DNA of 64,000 bases, from positions 1-64,000 of the forward strand of contig NZ_JALJRY010000039.1 of NCBI RefSeq assembly GCF_024519455.1, read 5' to 3'. Below the pieces are notes generated by a model that searched no databases, was not told where the DNA came from, and saw only the letters and a list, made by a program, of their open reading frames with translations. This DNA comes from Streptomyces sp. STR69 (GTDB taxonomy: Bacteria; Actinomycetota; Actinomycetes; Streptomycetales; Streptomycetaceae). Shown here one piece after another: positions 33,884-43,527 of this stretch. The first letter of the stretch is position 1. The number at the start of each line of letters is the position of its first letter. Position numbers and translations under genes: made by a program.

Positions 33884-34735
33884 ATGGTTGTACGCGGGAT
33901 CCTGGGGCGCCAGCGGCGTGAGTACAGGGCGCCGGAGCCGCACCCGTCGGGGGCCACCGCGCCGAAGCTGCCGGGTGAGCTGATCCCGAAGCACGTGGCG
34001 ATCGTCATGGACGGGAACGGGCGGTGGGCGAAGCAGCGCGGGCTGCCGCGCACGGAGGGCCACAAGGTCGGTGCCGAGCGGGTGTTGGACGTGCTGCAGG
34101 GCGGCGTCGAGATGGGCGTCGGCGCGATCTCGCTGTACGCCTTCTCCACCGAGAACTGGAAGCGGTCGCCCGACGAGGTGCGCTTCCTGATGAACTTCAA
34201 CCGCGACTTCATCCGCAAGACCCGCGACACCCTCGACGAACTCGGCATCCGGGTGCGGTGGGTGGGCCGGATGCCCAAGCTGTGGCGCTCGGTCGCCAAG
34301 GAGCTCCAGATCGCCCAGGAGCAGACCAAGAACAACGACGCGCTCACGCTGTACTTCTGCATGAACTACGGCGGCCAGGCCGAAATCGGCGACGCCGCAC
34401 GGGCGTTGGCGGAGGACGTGAAGGCCGGCAAGCTCGACCCGTCGAAGGTCAACGAGAAGACCCTCGCGAAGTACCTCTACTACCCCGACATGCCGGACGT
34501 GGACCTGTTCCTGCGCCCCAGCGGCGAGCAGCGCACCTCCAACTTCCTTCTCTGGCAGAGCGCTTACGCCGAGCTGGTCTTCCAGGACGTGCTGTGGCCG
34601 GACTTCGACCGCCGCGACCTGTGGCGCGCCTGCGTCGAATTCGCCCAGCGGGACCGGCGGTTCGGCGGCGCGGTACCGAACGAGAAGCTGCTCGCGATGG
34701 AAGCGGCGATGCGGGGGCGGCCCGAGGAGGGTTAG
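33884..34735 (+). CDS. uppS: Isoprenyl transferase (undecaprenyl diphosphate synthase family)
   Basis: A 283-residue cis-prenyltransferase that adds isopentenyl units to make the polyprenyl carrier for cell wall synthesis. HVAIVMDGNGRWAKQRGLPR holds the catalytic aspartate, then LYAFSTENWKRSPDEV, and the C-terminal pyrophosphate-binding segment RPSGEQRTSNFLLWQSAYAE. The 30-residue N-terminal extension is typical of actinomycete enzymes. Streptomyces has two to three paralogues; the chain length made by this copy cannot be told by eye. Confidence 0.95.
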   Translation: MVVRGILGRQRREYRAPEPHPSGATAPKLPGELIPKHVAIVMDGNGRWAKQRGLPRTEGHKVGAERVLDVLQGGVEMGVGAISLYAFSTENWKRSPDEVRFLMNFNRDFIRKTRDTLDELGIRVRWVGRMPKLWRSVAKELQIAQEQTKNNDALTLYFCMNYGGQAEIGDAARALAEDVKAGKLDPSKVNEKTLAKYLYYPDMPDVDLFLRPSGEQRTSNFLLWQSAYAELVFQDVLWPDFDRRDLWRACVEFAQRDRRFGGAVPNEKLLAMEAAMRGRPEEG

Positions 34736-34759
34736 GCACTACGGCTAGCATCCCGCCTC

Positions 34760-35293
34760 ATGGACATGGGGCGGGATGATGTGACGGGGCGAGTGGTCGA
34801 GCTGGAGTTCCGGCCGGTCGTCGAGGACTTCAGGGCGGCGCTGAGAGCGCGTAGGCGGGTCAGCCGGTCCGCGCGAAGACAGAACTGGATGATCGGCTTC
34901 GTGCTCGTCTTCGGTGCCTTGGTGATCGCGAGTGCGCTGTCCTCGGGCGACTCGCTGCCGGTCCCGATGCTCGTCGGTATGGTCGTCGCCGTGCTGCTGC
35001 TGGTGTTCCAACCCCGGCTCGTGGCCCGCCAGTTCCAGCGCCTCGCGGAGCGCCGGGGCGAGTTCCGGGTGACGGTGACGGACACCGGGGTGTCGGTGGT
35101 CACCGACGACGCCTCCACCACGCTCCAGTGGTCCGTGCAGCCCCGCTACCGGGAGACGGCGGACGGCTTCTACATGTTCAGTCCCGAGAAGAACGCCCTC
35201 AACTTCACGGTGCTGCCCAAGCGCGGCCTGCGGGACCCCGCCGACGCGGACCGGCTGCGGGCGATCCTCGACGCCCATCTGAGCCGGGTCTAG
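34760..35293 (+). CDS. Small membrane protein (YcxB-like domain)
   Basis: A 177-residue protein with two adjacent transmembrane helices (WMIGFVLVFGALVIASAL and VPMLVGMVVAVLLLVF) followed by a soluble beta domain (FRVTVTDTGVSVVTDDASTT ... LPKRGL). This is the YcxB-like arrangement of unknown function. The ATG follows TAGCAT (34746-34751) by eight bases with no ribosome site, so it may be leaderless. It is convergent with zur, only three bases from it. Confidence 0.75.
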   Translation: MDMGRDDVTGRVVELEFRPVVEDFRAALRARRRVSRSARRQNWMIGFVLVFGALVIASALSSGDSLPVPMLVGMVVAVLLLVFQPRLVARQFQRLAERRGEFRVTVTDTGVSVVTDDASTTLQWSVQPRYRETADGFYMFSPEKNALNFTVLPKRGLRDPADADRLRAILDAHLSRV

Positions 35294-35296
35294 GCC

Positions 35297-35722
35297 TTAG
35301 GCCCGACCGGCCGCCGCCGCCGCGCACTCCGCGCACGTGCCGAAGATCTCCACCGTGTGGGCCACGTTCACATAGCCGTGTTCCGCCGCGATCGCCTCCG
35401 CCCACTTCTCCACGGCCGGGCCCTCGACCTCGACCGCCTTGCCGCAGACGCGGCAGACGAGGTGGTGGTGGTGATCGCCGCTGGAGCAGCGGCGGTAGAC
35501 GGACTCGCCGTCGTCGGTGCGCAGGACGTCCACCTCGCCGGCGTCGGCGAGGGACTGGAGGGTGCGGTAGACCGTGGTCAGGCCGACCGAGTCGCCCTTG
35601 TGCTTGAGCATGTCGTGCAGTTCCTGGGCGCTGCGGAACTCGTCGACATCGTTGAGCGCCGCCGACACGGCGGCACGCTGGCGGGTGGATCGTCCCTTCA
35701 CGGGCGGGCCGGCCGTCGTCAC
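35297..35722 (-). CDS. zur: Zinc uptake regulator Zur (Fur family)
   Basis: A 141-residue zinc-sensing repressor. The winged helix occupies residues 10-75 (TRQRAAVSAALNDVDEFRSA, GLTTVYRTLQSLADAGEVDV). Metal ligands visible are C79, the H84-H87 run, and the structural zinc pairs C90-C93 and C130-C133. The GTG start has a GAGGAGG site. It lies 59 bases after znuB in the same direction, and two Zur boxes sit at the znuA promoter. Its place beside znuBCA separates it from the Fur, PerR and Nur paralogues. Confidence 0.93.
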   Translation of the reverse strand: MTTAGPPVKGRSTRQRAAVSAALNDVDEFRSAQELHDMLKHKGDSVGLTTVYRTLQSLADAGEVDVLRTDDGESVYRRCSSGDHHHHLVCRVCGKAVEVEGPAVEKWAEAIAAEHGYVNVAHTVEIFGTCAECAAAAAGRA

Positions 35723-35755
35723 CGTTGCCTCCTCACGTCTGCACTTTGCCGGGCC

Positions 35756-35785
35756 ATTGTGCCAGCCCGGACTGTGCTTGGTCAG
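35756..35785 (-). promoter_or_regulatory. Possible separate zur promoter
   Basis: On the minus strand CTGACC (complement 35780-35785) and CACAAT (complement 35756-35761) are 18 bp apart, overlapping the end of znuB. It would let zur be transcribed independently of the zinc-repressed znu operon. Confidence 0.35.
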
Positions 35786-36684
35786 ACGCCGACCTCGTCG
35801 GCGGTCCCCCGGGTGGCTGGAATCACGCACTCCACCGGGTCCCCGGCGGGTCGCGCGGCGGCTGCCGCCCGGGCCCGGCGGCGGGCGAGCGGGGTCGCGA
35901 GGGCGGTGAGCGCGATGAACGCGCCGATGGTCAGGAGCACGATCGTCGCGCCGGGCGGGACGTTCTGGTAGTACGAGGTGACCGTGCCGCCGATGGTCAC
36001 GCTCACGCCGATCGCCACCGCGATCACGAAGGTCGCGGCGAAGCTCCGGCTCAGCTGCTGGGCGGCGGCCACCGGGACCACCATCAGCGCCGACACCAGC
36101 AGCAGCCCGACGACCCGCATCGCGACCGTCACCGTGACGGCCGCCGTGACGGCCGTCAGCAGGTTCAGCGCGCGTACCGGCAGCCCGGTGACCCGCGCGA
36201 ACTCCTCGTCCTGGCTCACCGCGAACAGCTGCCTGCGCAGCCCCAGCGTGACCACCACCACGAAGGCCGCGAGCAGACAGATCGCGGTCACGTCGGACTG
36301 CGAGACCGTCGACAGCGATCCGAAGAGGTACGACGTGAGGTTCGCGTTGGAGCCCGTGGGCGCGAGGTTGATGAACATCACGCCGCCGGCCATACCGCCG
36401 TAGAAGAGCATCGCGAGGGCGATGTCGCCGCGGGTCTTGCCGTACCAGCGGATCAGTTCCATGAGGATCGCGCCGAGGACGGAGACCGCGGTCGCCATCC
36501 AGACCGGGGAGGTGTTCAGGAGGAAGCCGAGGCCCACGCCCGTCATGGCGACGTGGCCGATGCCGTCGCCCATGAGGGCCTGGCGGCGCATGACGAGGTA
36601 GATGCCGACGGCGGGGGCGGTGATGCCGACCAGGACGGCGGCGAGCAGGGCCCGCTGCATGAAGGCGTAGTTCAGGAAGTCCAT
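35782..36684 (-). CDS. znuB: Zinc ABC transporter permease
   Basis: A 300-residue ABC-3 family permease with eight or more helices (FMQRALLAAVLVGITAPAVG, the family motif RRQALMGDGIGHVAMTGVGL, VVGLLLVSALMVVPVAAAQ). It imports zinc delivered by ZnuA. The start shares one base with the znuC stop. The last 30 residues are a basic and polar tail. Confidence 0.93.
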   Translation of the reverse strand: MDFLNYAFMQRALLAAVLVGITAPAVGIYLVMRRQALMGDGIGHVAMTGVGLGFLLNTSPVWMATAVSVLGAILMELIRWYGKTRGDIALAMLFYGGMAGGVMFINLAPTGSNANLTSYLFGSLSTVSQSDVTAICLLAAFVVVVTLGLRRQLFAVSQDEEFARVTGLPVRALNLLTAVTAAVTVTVAMRVVGLLLVSALMVVPVAAAQQLSRSFAATFVIAVAIGVSVTIGGTVTSYYQNVPPGATIVLLTIGAFIALTALATPLARRRARAAAAARPAGDPVECVIPATRGTADEVGV

Positions 36685-37451
36685 CAGCTCAGCAGTCCCG
36701 TGCGGATCGGTTCGGCGTCCGCCGCCGAGTGCGGGTGTACGTGGTCGTGGCCGGGCAGCGCGTGCTGGCCGAGGGCGTGCAGGGGCGGGCCGTCGTGCTG
36801 GACGCAGCCGTCGCGCAGGACGACCGCGCGGTCGATCAGGGGCTCCAGCGGGCCGAGTTCGTGCAGGACGAGCAACACCGTTGTGCCCTCGGCGACTTGA
36901 CGGCTCAAGGTTGCCGCCAGGACCTCCTGGCTGGCCAGGTCGACGCCCGCCATCGGCTCGTCCATGATCAGCAGTTCGGGTTCGGCGGCGAGCGCGCGGG
37001 CGATCAGCACCCGCTGGTGCTGGCCGCCGGACAGGGCGTTGACCGAGTCCTTGGCGCGGTCCGCCATGCCGACCAGCTCCAGGGCGTGCCGTACGGCCTC
37101 GTGGTCCGCCTTGCGCAGCAGGCCGAAGCGGGTGCGGGAGAGGCGGCCGGAGGCGACGATCTCGGTGACCGTGGCGGGCACTCCGCCCGCGGCCGTGGTG
37201 CGCTGCGGTACGTACCCCACGCGCCGCCAGTCCCGGAAGCGGGCCCGGTCCGTGCCGAAGAGCTCGATCTCGCCCTCGCTGAGCGGCACTTGGCCGATGA
37301 TCGTGCGGATCGCGGTCGACTTGCCGGAGCCGTTGGCGCCGAGCAGCGCGACGACCTCACCGCGGTGCACGGTGAGGTCGATGCCGCGCAGGACGGGGCG
37401 CGAGCCCAGCTCTGCGCGGACTCCGCGCAGCGATATGACGGGCTCGCCCAT
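36684..37451 (-). CDS. znuC: Zinc ABC transporter ATPase
   Basis: A 255-residue ATPase. Walker A is GANGSGKST, the signature LSGGQHQRVLIARAL, and Walker B LLIMDEPMAGVD. The C-terminal tail is histidine-rich (HALGQHALPGHDHVHPHSA), common in zinc transporter subunits. ATG 37451 is chosen because GGAGG lies six bases upstream; in-frame sequence continues further 5' without such support. It lies 17 bases after znuA and abuts znuB. Confidence 0.93.
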   Translation of the reverse strand: MGEPVISLRGVRAELGSRPVLRGIDLTVHRGEVVALLGANGSGKSTAIRTIIGQVPLSEGEIELFGTDRARFRDWRRVGYVPQRTTAAGGVPATVTEIVASGRLSRTRFGLLRKADHEAVRHALELVGMADRAKDSVNALSGGQHQRVLIARALAAEPELLIMDEPMAGVDLASQEVLAATLSRQVAEGTTVLLVLHELGPLEPLIDRAVVLRDGCVQHDGPPLHALGQHALPGHDHVHPHSAADAEPIRTGLLS

Positions 37452-37468
37452 GACGTCCTCCGTAACGG

Positions 37469-38425
37469 TCACTTGGTTCCCAACGCGGTCTGCAGCGCCT
37501 TGAGGTTGGCCCGCTGGACCGCGAAGTAGTCCGTGCCGCGGGACTTCTTGGTGATGCCCTCGATGGGGTCGAGGACATCGGTCTTCAAACTGGCGTCGGC
37601 GGCGATGGTCTTAGCGGTCTTGTCGCTGACGAGCGTCTCGTAGAACACGGTCGTGACGCCGTCGGCCGCGGCCATCTTCTCAAGGTCCTTCACGCGCTCG
37701 GCACTGGGCTCCGACTCGGGGTCGAGGCCGTTGATGGCCTCCTCGGTGAGGCCGTAGCGCTCGGCGAGGTAGCCGAAGGCGGCGTGGGTGGTGATGAACA
37801 CCTTGGTCCTGGTATCGGCGAGACCGGTCTTGAACTCGGTGTCGAGCGCGTCCAGTTTCTTGACCAGGGCCGCGGTGCGCGTCCGGTAGTCGGCCGCGTT
37901 CTTCGGGTCGGCCTTCTCGAAGGTCTTGCCGACGCCCTCGGCGACCTGGGCGTAGCGCACCGGGTCGAGCCAGATGTGGGGGTCGAGGCCGGCCAGTTCC
38001 TCGTTCTTCGAGGTGTCGTGCGTGGCCGCGTGGCCGCCGACCTCGTTGCCGTGCTTCTCCAGCGTGGTCAGGGAGGCGGCGTCGATCTTCGTCTTGAGTT
38101 CGGACTGCTCGACCGCCTTGTCGACGGCTGGCTGGAGGTTCTTGAGGTAGAGCACCGCGTCGGACTCCTGGAGCGCGACGATCTGCTGCGCGCTGATCTC
38201 CAGGTCGTGCGGTTCCTGGCCGGGCTTGGTGAGGCTGGTGACGTGGACGTGACTCCCGCCGATCTGCTCGGCGAGGTACTGGAGCGGATAGAACGACGCG
38301 ACGACGTCGAACTTGTCGGTTTGGGCTGCCGCCGCGCTGTCGGAGCACGCGGACAGGGTCCCGAGGCCGAGGGCGGTGGCCGCGGCTATCGCGATCCCGG
38401 ATATGTGGCGTCGTCGTACGTTCAT
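37469..38425 (-). CDS. znuA: Zinc-binding lipoprotein (ABC transporter SBP)
   Basis: A 318-residue cluster A-I (ZnuA/TroA) lipoprotein. The signal peptide ends in the lipobox LSAC (Cys27). Expected zinc ligands are His73 (GQEPHDLEIS), the histidine of LDPHIWLDPV, the one in ITTHAAFGYL and an acidic residue near the C-terminus. The His/Asp-containing loop between the first two is short. I chose ATG 38425 because TTGACA-18 bp-GAAAAT would place the transcript start at or next to this ATG. Both Zur boxes overlap this promoter, so it is shut when zinc is plentiful. Confidence 0.93.
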   Translation of the reverse strand: MNVRRRHISGIAIAAATALGLGTLSACSDSAAAAQTDKFDVVASFYPLQYLAEQIGGSHVHVTSLTKPGQEPHDLEISAQQIVALQESDAVLYLKNLQPAVDKAVEQSELKTKIDAASLTTLEKHGNEVGGHAATHDTSKNEELAGLDPHIWLDPVRYAQVAEGVGKTFEKADPKNAADYRTRTAALVKKLDALDTEFKTGLADTRTKVFITTHAAFGYLAERYGLTEEAINGLDPESEPSAERVKDLEKMAAADGVTTVFYETLVSDKTAKTIAADASLKTDVLDPIEGITKKSRGTDYFAVQRANLKALQTALGTK

Positions 38426-38463
38426 GACAGTCATTTTCAACTGAGATGGAAACCGTTGTCAAC
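38425..38463 (-). promoter_or_regulatory. Two Zur boxes overlapping the znuA promoter
   Basis: TGACAGTCATTTTCA (38425-38439) and TGGAAACCGTTGTCA (38447-38461) both fit the Streptomyces Zur/Fur-type pattern TGRnAAtnnTTnTCA. The -35 TTGACA (complement 38458-38463) lies in the distal box and the -10 GAAAAT (complement 38433-38438) in the proximal box. The proximal box reaches the start codon. Confidence 0.8.
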
Positions 38464-38610
38464 AAGGTTCGGGTGCGGAACCGATTTGATAGAGAGGTAG
38501 GAGGCGCCGGTAACCTAAGTCATTCGCCCGCCCGTCTCCCGACCGCCACCCCTCATCGAGGCGCTTCGCGCCGCCCCTCCTTACCGTCCATTCGTCATGA
38601 AGAGAGCATC

Positions 38611-39993
<1,383 letters not shown>

Positions 39994-40067
39994 GGCACAA
40001 CTGGCCCTGGATGGCGGTGCCGCTTTGGACCTGTAACGGGGTCCACGGCACCGCGAGGGTGGTCGGC

Positions 40068-40679
40068 ATGAGCATCTCGTTCCTGCTGACCACCCTTGTC
40101 GTTGTCGCCACCCCCGGCACCGGCGTCGTCTACACCCTCGCCGCCGGTCTCTCCCGGGGGCGCCGCGCTAGCGTCCTCGCGGCCTTCGCCTGCACGCTCG
40201 GGATCGTGCCGCACGTGCTGGCCACCGTCATCGGGCTGGCCGCGCTGCTGAACGCCAGTGCCGCCGCCTTCCAGATCCTCAAGTACGCCGGTGTCGCCTA
40301 TCTCCTCTACATGGCGTGGACGACCGTGAAGGACAAGGCGGCGATCGACGTCGACCAGGACAGCGCTCCTCTTTCCGCCGGTCGCGTGATCGTCCGGGGC
40401 GTGCTGATCAACATCCTCAACCCGAAGCTGACGATCTTCTTCTTCGCGTTCCTGCCCCAGTTCGTGAGCCCCGACGAACCCCACTCCGCCGTACGGATGT
40501 TGGCGCTCAGCGGCGTCTTCATGCTGGCGACGTTCGTCGTCTTCACCGCGTACGGCGTCCTCGCCGCCTCCGTCCGCAGCCACGTCACCTCACGGCCGAG
40601 GGTGATGACCTGGCTGCGGCGGAGCTTCGCGGGGTCGTTCGTGGCACTGGGCGCGAAGCTGGCGTTCACGGTCCGCTAG
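40068..40679 (+). CDS. LysE/RhtB-family amino acid exporter
   Basis: A 203-residue inner-membrane protein with about six helices. The family motif ATPGTGVVYTLAAGLSRGRR follows the first helix, and GVLINILNPKLTIFFFAFLPQF is the second hallmark (NPK). Family members export lysine, threonine or homoserine lactones; the substrate is unknown. ATG 40068 gives the usual start. It is convergent with the chitinase gene, four bases apart. Confidence 0.9.
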   Translation: MSISFLLTTLVVVATPGTGVVYTLAAGLSRGRRASVLAAFACTLGIVPHVLATVIGLAALLNASAAAFQILKYAGVAYLLYMAWTTVKDKAAIDVDQDSAPLSAGRVIVRGVLINILNPKLTIFFFAFLPQFVSPDEPHSAVRMLALSGVFMLATFVVFTAYGVLAASVRSHVTSRPRVMTWLRRSFAGSFVALGAKLAFTVR

Positions 40680-40682
40680 AGC

Positions 40683-41729
40683 TCAACGCCCTTGCAGCGC
40701 CTTCACGTTGTCGCCGAACGTCCAGTTCTTCGAGCCGTCCCAGTTGATCGACCAGGTCATCAGACCCTTGAGGGACGTGCCGTAGTGCCGCCAGGCCTGG
40801 GAGACCAGGGACGGGGTCATGTAGCCGCCGCCCGCGCCCGCTTGGGCGGGCAGGCCCGGGACCTGCTTGTCGTACGGGACCTTGATCGTCGTGCCCTGGA
40901 CGACCAGGCCCTTGTTGAGGCAGTCGGTCTGGGCGGTGAAGCCCGCGACCGTGCCCGCCGAGTACGAGTCGCCGGAGCAGCCGTACATGCTGCCGTTGTA
41001 GTACTGCATGTTGAGCCACCACAGGCGGCCGTTGTCCGCGTACTTCTTGACGATCGGCAGATACGCGCCCCAGATCGAGCCGTACGCGATGCTGCCGCCG
41101 GTGACGTACGCGGTCTCCGGTGCCATCGTCAGGCCGAAGTTGGACGGCATCCGGGCGAGGATGCCGTCGATGATGCGGATCAAGTTGGCCTGGGAGGAGG
41201 AGAGTTGGGTGATGCTGCCGCTGCCGACCAACCCCGTCTCGATGTCGATGTCGATGCCGTCGAAGTTGTACTTCTTCAGGATCGGCACGATCGTCGAGAC
41301 GAACTTGTCGGCCACGGTGGACGAGCTGAGGTCGATGCCCGCAGCCGCGCCGCCGATCGACATCAGGATCGTCTGGCCCGACGCCTTCGCCGCGCACATC
41401 TCGGCGGGTGTGGCCACCTTCACTCCCGCGTCCATGCCGTCCTCCCACAGCGCGGTGCCGTCGGAGCGGATGACCGGGAAGGCCGCGTTGATCACGTTGT
41501 AACCGTGCGCGGCGATAGCGGAGTTGGTGATCGGGGTCCAGCCGAAGGGTGGGTGGACGCCGTTGGCGGAGCCGTCCCAGTTCTCCCAGTAGCCCTGGAG
41601 GACCTTGCCGGCCGGGCGGGACTTGACGGCGCAGGTGTCGGCGGCGGACGCGGCCCCGGCGACGGGGAGTTGGGCGAGGCATGCCGTCGTGAGGGCGGCG
41701 GCGAGCAGGCGCAGGGCATGGCGGAGCAT
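40683..41729 (-). CDS. Secreted GH18 chitinase
   Basis: A 348-residue secreted enzyme that hydrolyses chitin. The signal peptide ends near AASAA at residue 30. The catalytic domain has SIGG (124-127) and DGIDIDIE (157-164) with general acid Glu164, the family 18 signature, followed by MAPET and QYYNGS. There is no chitin-binding or fibronectin module, so it is a single-domain enzyme of the ChiC/ChiD catalytic type. GGGAGG precedes ATG 41729. The promoter carries the 12-bp repeats of Streptomyces chitinase genes (41782-41815), implying induction by chitin oligosaccharides. Confidence 0.93.
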   Translation of the reverse strand: MLRHALRLLAAALTTACLAQLPVAGAASAADTCAVKSRPAGKVLQGYWENWDGSANGVHPPFGWTPITNSAIAAHGYNVINAAFPVIRSDGTALWEDGMDAGVKVATPAEMCAAKASGQTILMSIGGAAAGIDLSSSTVADKFVSTIVPILKKYNFDGIDIDIETGLVGSGSITQLSSSQANLIRIIDGILARMPSNFGLTMAPETAYVTGGSIAYGSIWGAYLPIVKKYADNGRLWWLNMQYYNGSMYGCSGDSYSAGTVAGFTAQTDCLNKGLVVQGTTIKVPYDKQVPGLPAQAGAGGGYMTPSLVSQAWRHYGTSLKGLMTWSINWDGSKNWTFGDNVKALQGR

Positions 41730-41781
41730 ACGGGCCTCCCGGTGGGGGTGCGGTGAGGTGTCGTAGGCATGACAGTGCTCG

Positions 41782-41815
41782 TGGTCCAGACCTCTCGTCA
41801 ATAGGTATGGACCAT
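41782..41815 (-). promoter_or_regulatory. Chitinase-type promoter repeats
   Basis: TGGTCCAGACCT (41782-41793) matches the 12-bp repeat known from Streptomyces chitinase promoters and resembles DasR sites. A second imperfect copy (minus strand ATGGTCCATACC, complement 41804-41815) lies on the other side of a TTGACG -35 box (complement 41796-41801). CACTGT (complement 41772-41777) is a possible -10 box at 18 bp. Confidence 0.7.
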
Positions 41816-41831
41816 TCTGGCGGATGTTGGA

Positions 41832-41869
41832 ATGACAGCTGACAGATATTGAAATCTGTCAGCTGTCAT
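41832..41869. promoter_or_regulatory. Long TetR operator upstream of the aldo/keto reductase
   Basis: ATGACAGCTGACAGAT (41832-41847) and ATCTGTCAGCTGTCAT (41854-41869) are perfect 16-bp inverted repeats around a 6-base spacer. TTGGAA (41827-41832) and TGAAAT (41850-41855), 17 bp apart, would place the reductase promoter within it. The TetR gene two positions downstream is the likely ligand. Confidence 0.75.
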
Positions 41870-41884
41870 GTCAAGGTGGTCCGC

Positions 41885-42903
41885 ATGACGATCCCCACGA
41901 TCCCCACGCGCTCACTCGGTACCACCGGCCCCCAGGTCTCCGCCCTCGGTCTCGGCTGCATGGGCATGTCCGCGCTGTACGGCGACGCGGACCGCACCGA
42001 GTCCATCGCCACCATCCACGCGGCCCTCGAAGCGGGCGTGACGCTCCTCGACACCGGCGACTTCTACGCCATGGGCCACAACGAGATGCTGATCGGCGAG
42101 GCCCTGCGCGCCGCCCCGCCGCCCTCCGCGAACAGGCCCTCACCAGCGTGAAGTTCGGGGCGCTGCGCGGTCCGGACGGCGGCTGGAGCGGTTACGACGG
42201 CCGCCCCGCCGCCGTGAAGAACTTCGCCGCGTACTCCCTCCAGCGCCTCGGCGTCGACCACATCGACGTGTACCGGATCGCCCGGGTCGACCCCGGCGTA
42301 CCGATCGAGGAGACGGTCGGCGCGATCGCCGAACTGGTCGAGCAGGGCTACGTCCGGCACATCGGCCTCAGCGAGGCGGGCGCCGACACCATCCGCCGGG
42401 CCGCCGCCGTCGCGCCCATCGCGGACGTGCAGCTGGAGTACGCCCTGATCACCCGGGGCATCGAGGACCGCATCCTGCCGACCACCCGTGAACTGGGCAT
42501 CTCCGTCACGGCGTACGGCGTGCTGTCCCGGGGGCTGATCTCCGGGCACTTCGCGGCCGACCGGCAGCTCGGCGCGAGCGACTACCGGGCGCACACGCCG
42601 CGCTTCCAGGGCGACAACCTCCAGCACAACCTCGGCCTGGTCGAGCAGTTGCGGAAGCTCGCCGAGCAGAAGGGCGTCACCGTCGCGCAGCTCGCCATCG
42701 CCTGGGTGCTGTCCCGGGGCGAGGACATCGTGCCGCTCATCGGCGCCCGCACCCGGGAGCGGCTGACGGAGTCGCTGGGCGCGCTGGACGTCGTACTGGA
42801 CGCGGCGGACCTGGCCGCGATCGAGACGGCCGTACCGGCGGACTCGGCGCTCGGTGAGCGCTACCCCGCCGAGGCGATGGTCCACCTCGACAGCGAGCGC
42901 TGA
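41885..42903 (+). pseudogene. Aldo/keto reductase with a frameshift
   Basis: The protein is split between two frames. The first part (41885-42151) starts MTIPTIPTRSLGTTGPQVSA and has the NADPH-family DTGDFYAMGHNEMLIGEAL with catalytic Asp and Tyr. The reading then runs out of frame into a TGA at 42149. The second part resumes in the -1 frame with REQALTSVKFGALRGPDGGW (catalytic Lys) and continues to EAMVHLDSER. The break falls in the GC-rich stretch around 42110-42130, consistent with loss of one base, either a real mutation or a sequencing error. A GTG at 42148 overlaps the stop (GTGA), so the second part might still be translated. The usual catalytic His is replaced (RIARVDP). Confidence 0.8.
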
Positions 42904-42929
42904 TCCGGCCTGCGGGTACGGTCTTCGTC

Positions 42930-43514
42930 ATGGCAGCGAGCGAGACCCTGACCGCCGAGCGCATCCTCGAAGCGACCGAGGAGGTGCTGCGCCGCCACGG
43001 CCCCGCGAAGGCGACCGTGGTGGACGTGGCCCGCGCGCTCGGCGTCAGCCATGGCACCGTCTACCGGCACTTCCGGACGAAGGCGGCGCTGCGGGAGGCG
43101 GTCACCCAGCGCTGGCTGGACCGTACCTCGCAGACGCTGTCCCGTTTCGTGACGGAGGACCGCGACCCGGAGGAGCGGGTGCGGGACTGGCTGGCGGGGC
43201 TGTTCGAGGCCAAGCGGCAGAAGGCGGGCGGCGATCCGGAACTCTTCGCCACGTACTCCGTGCTCGTGGAGGAAGCGGGCGAGGTGGTCGGCGCCCACAT
43301 CGACGAGCTGACCGGCCAGCTCACCGAGATCATCCGGGCGGGCGTCGCCACCGGCGTCTTCACCGTGCCCGACCCGGCCGTCGCCGCCCGCGCGGTCTTC
43401 CAGGCCACCGGCCGCTTCCACGACCCGTCCTACTCCAGGGAGTGGCGGAAGCCGGGCGTGGAGACCGAGTTCGAGGCGATGGTGGAGCTGTTGCTGCGCG
43501 GGCTGCGCGGCTGA
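42930..43514 (+). CDS. TetR-family regulator of the aldo/keto reductase
   Basis: A 194-residue regulator with helix-turn-helix RILEATEEVLRRHGPAKATV and ARALGVSHGTVYRHFRTKAA. The C-terminal domain resembles the YbiH/TetR_C group (PAVAARAVFQATGRFHDPSY). TACGGT (42917-42922) lies seven bases before the ATG with no ribosome site, so an internal leaderless promoter is likely. It sits 26 bases after the reductase and probably binds the long inverted repeat at 41832-41869. Confidence 0.9.
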   Translation: MAASETLTAERILEATEEVLRRHGPAKATVVDVARALGVSHGTVYRHFRTKAALREAVTQRWLDRTSQTLSRFVTEDRDPEERVRDWLAGLFEAKRQKAGGDPELFATYSVLVEEAGEVVGAHIDELTGQLTEIIRAGVATGVFTVPDPAVAARAVFQATGRFHDPSYSREWRKPGVETEFEAMVELLLRGLRG

Positions 43515-43527
43515 CGGCGGGCTCCGG

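Noticed and set aside
38464..38610. Possible T-box or other riboswitch before glyS
   Set aside because: No T-box conserved sequence (AGGGTGGnACCGCG) and no specifier-like stem; only a short GGCGC/GCGCC stem is seen.
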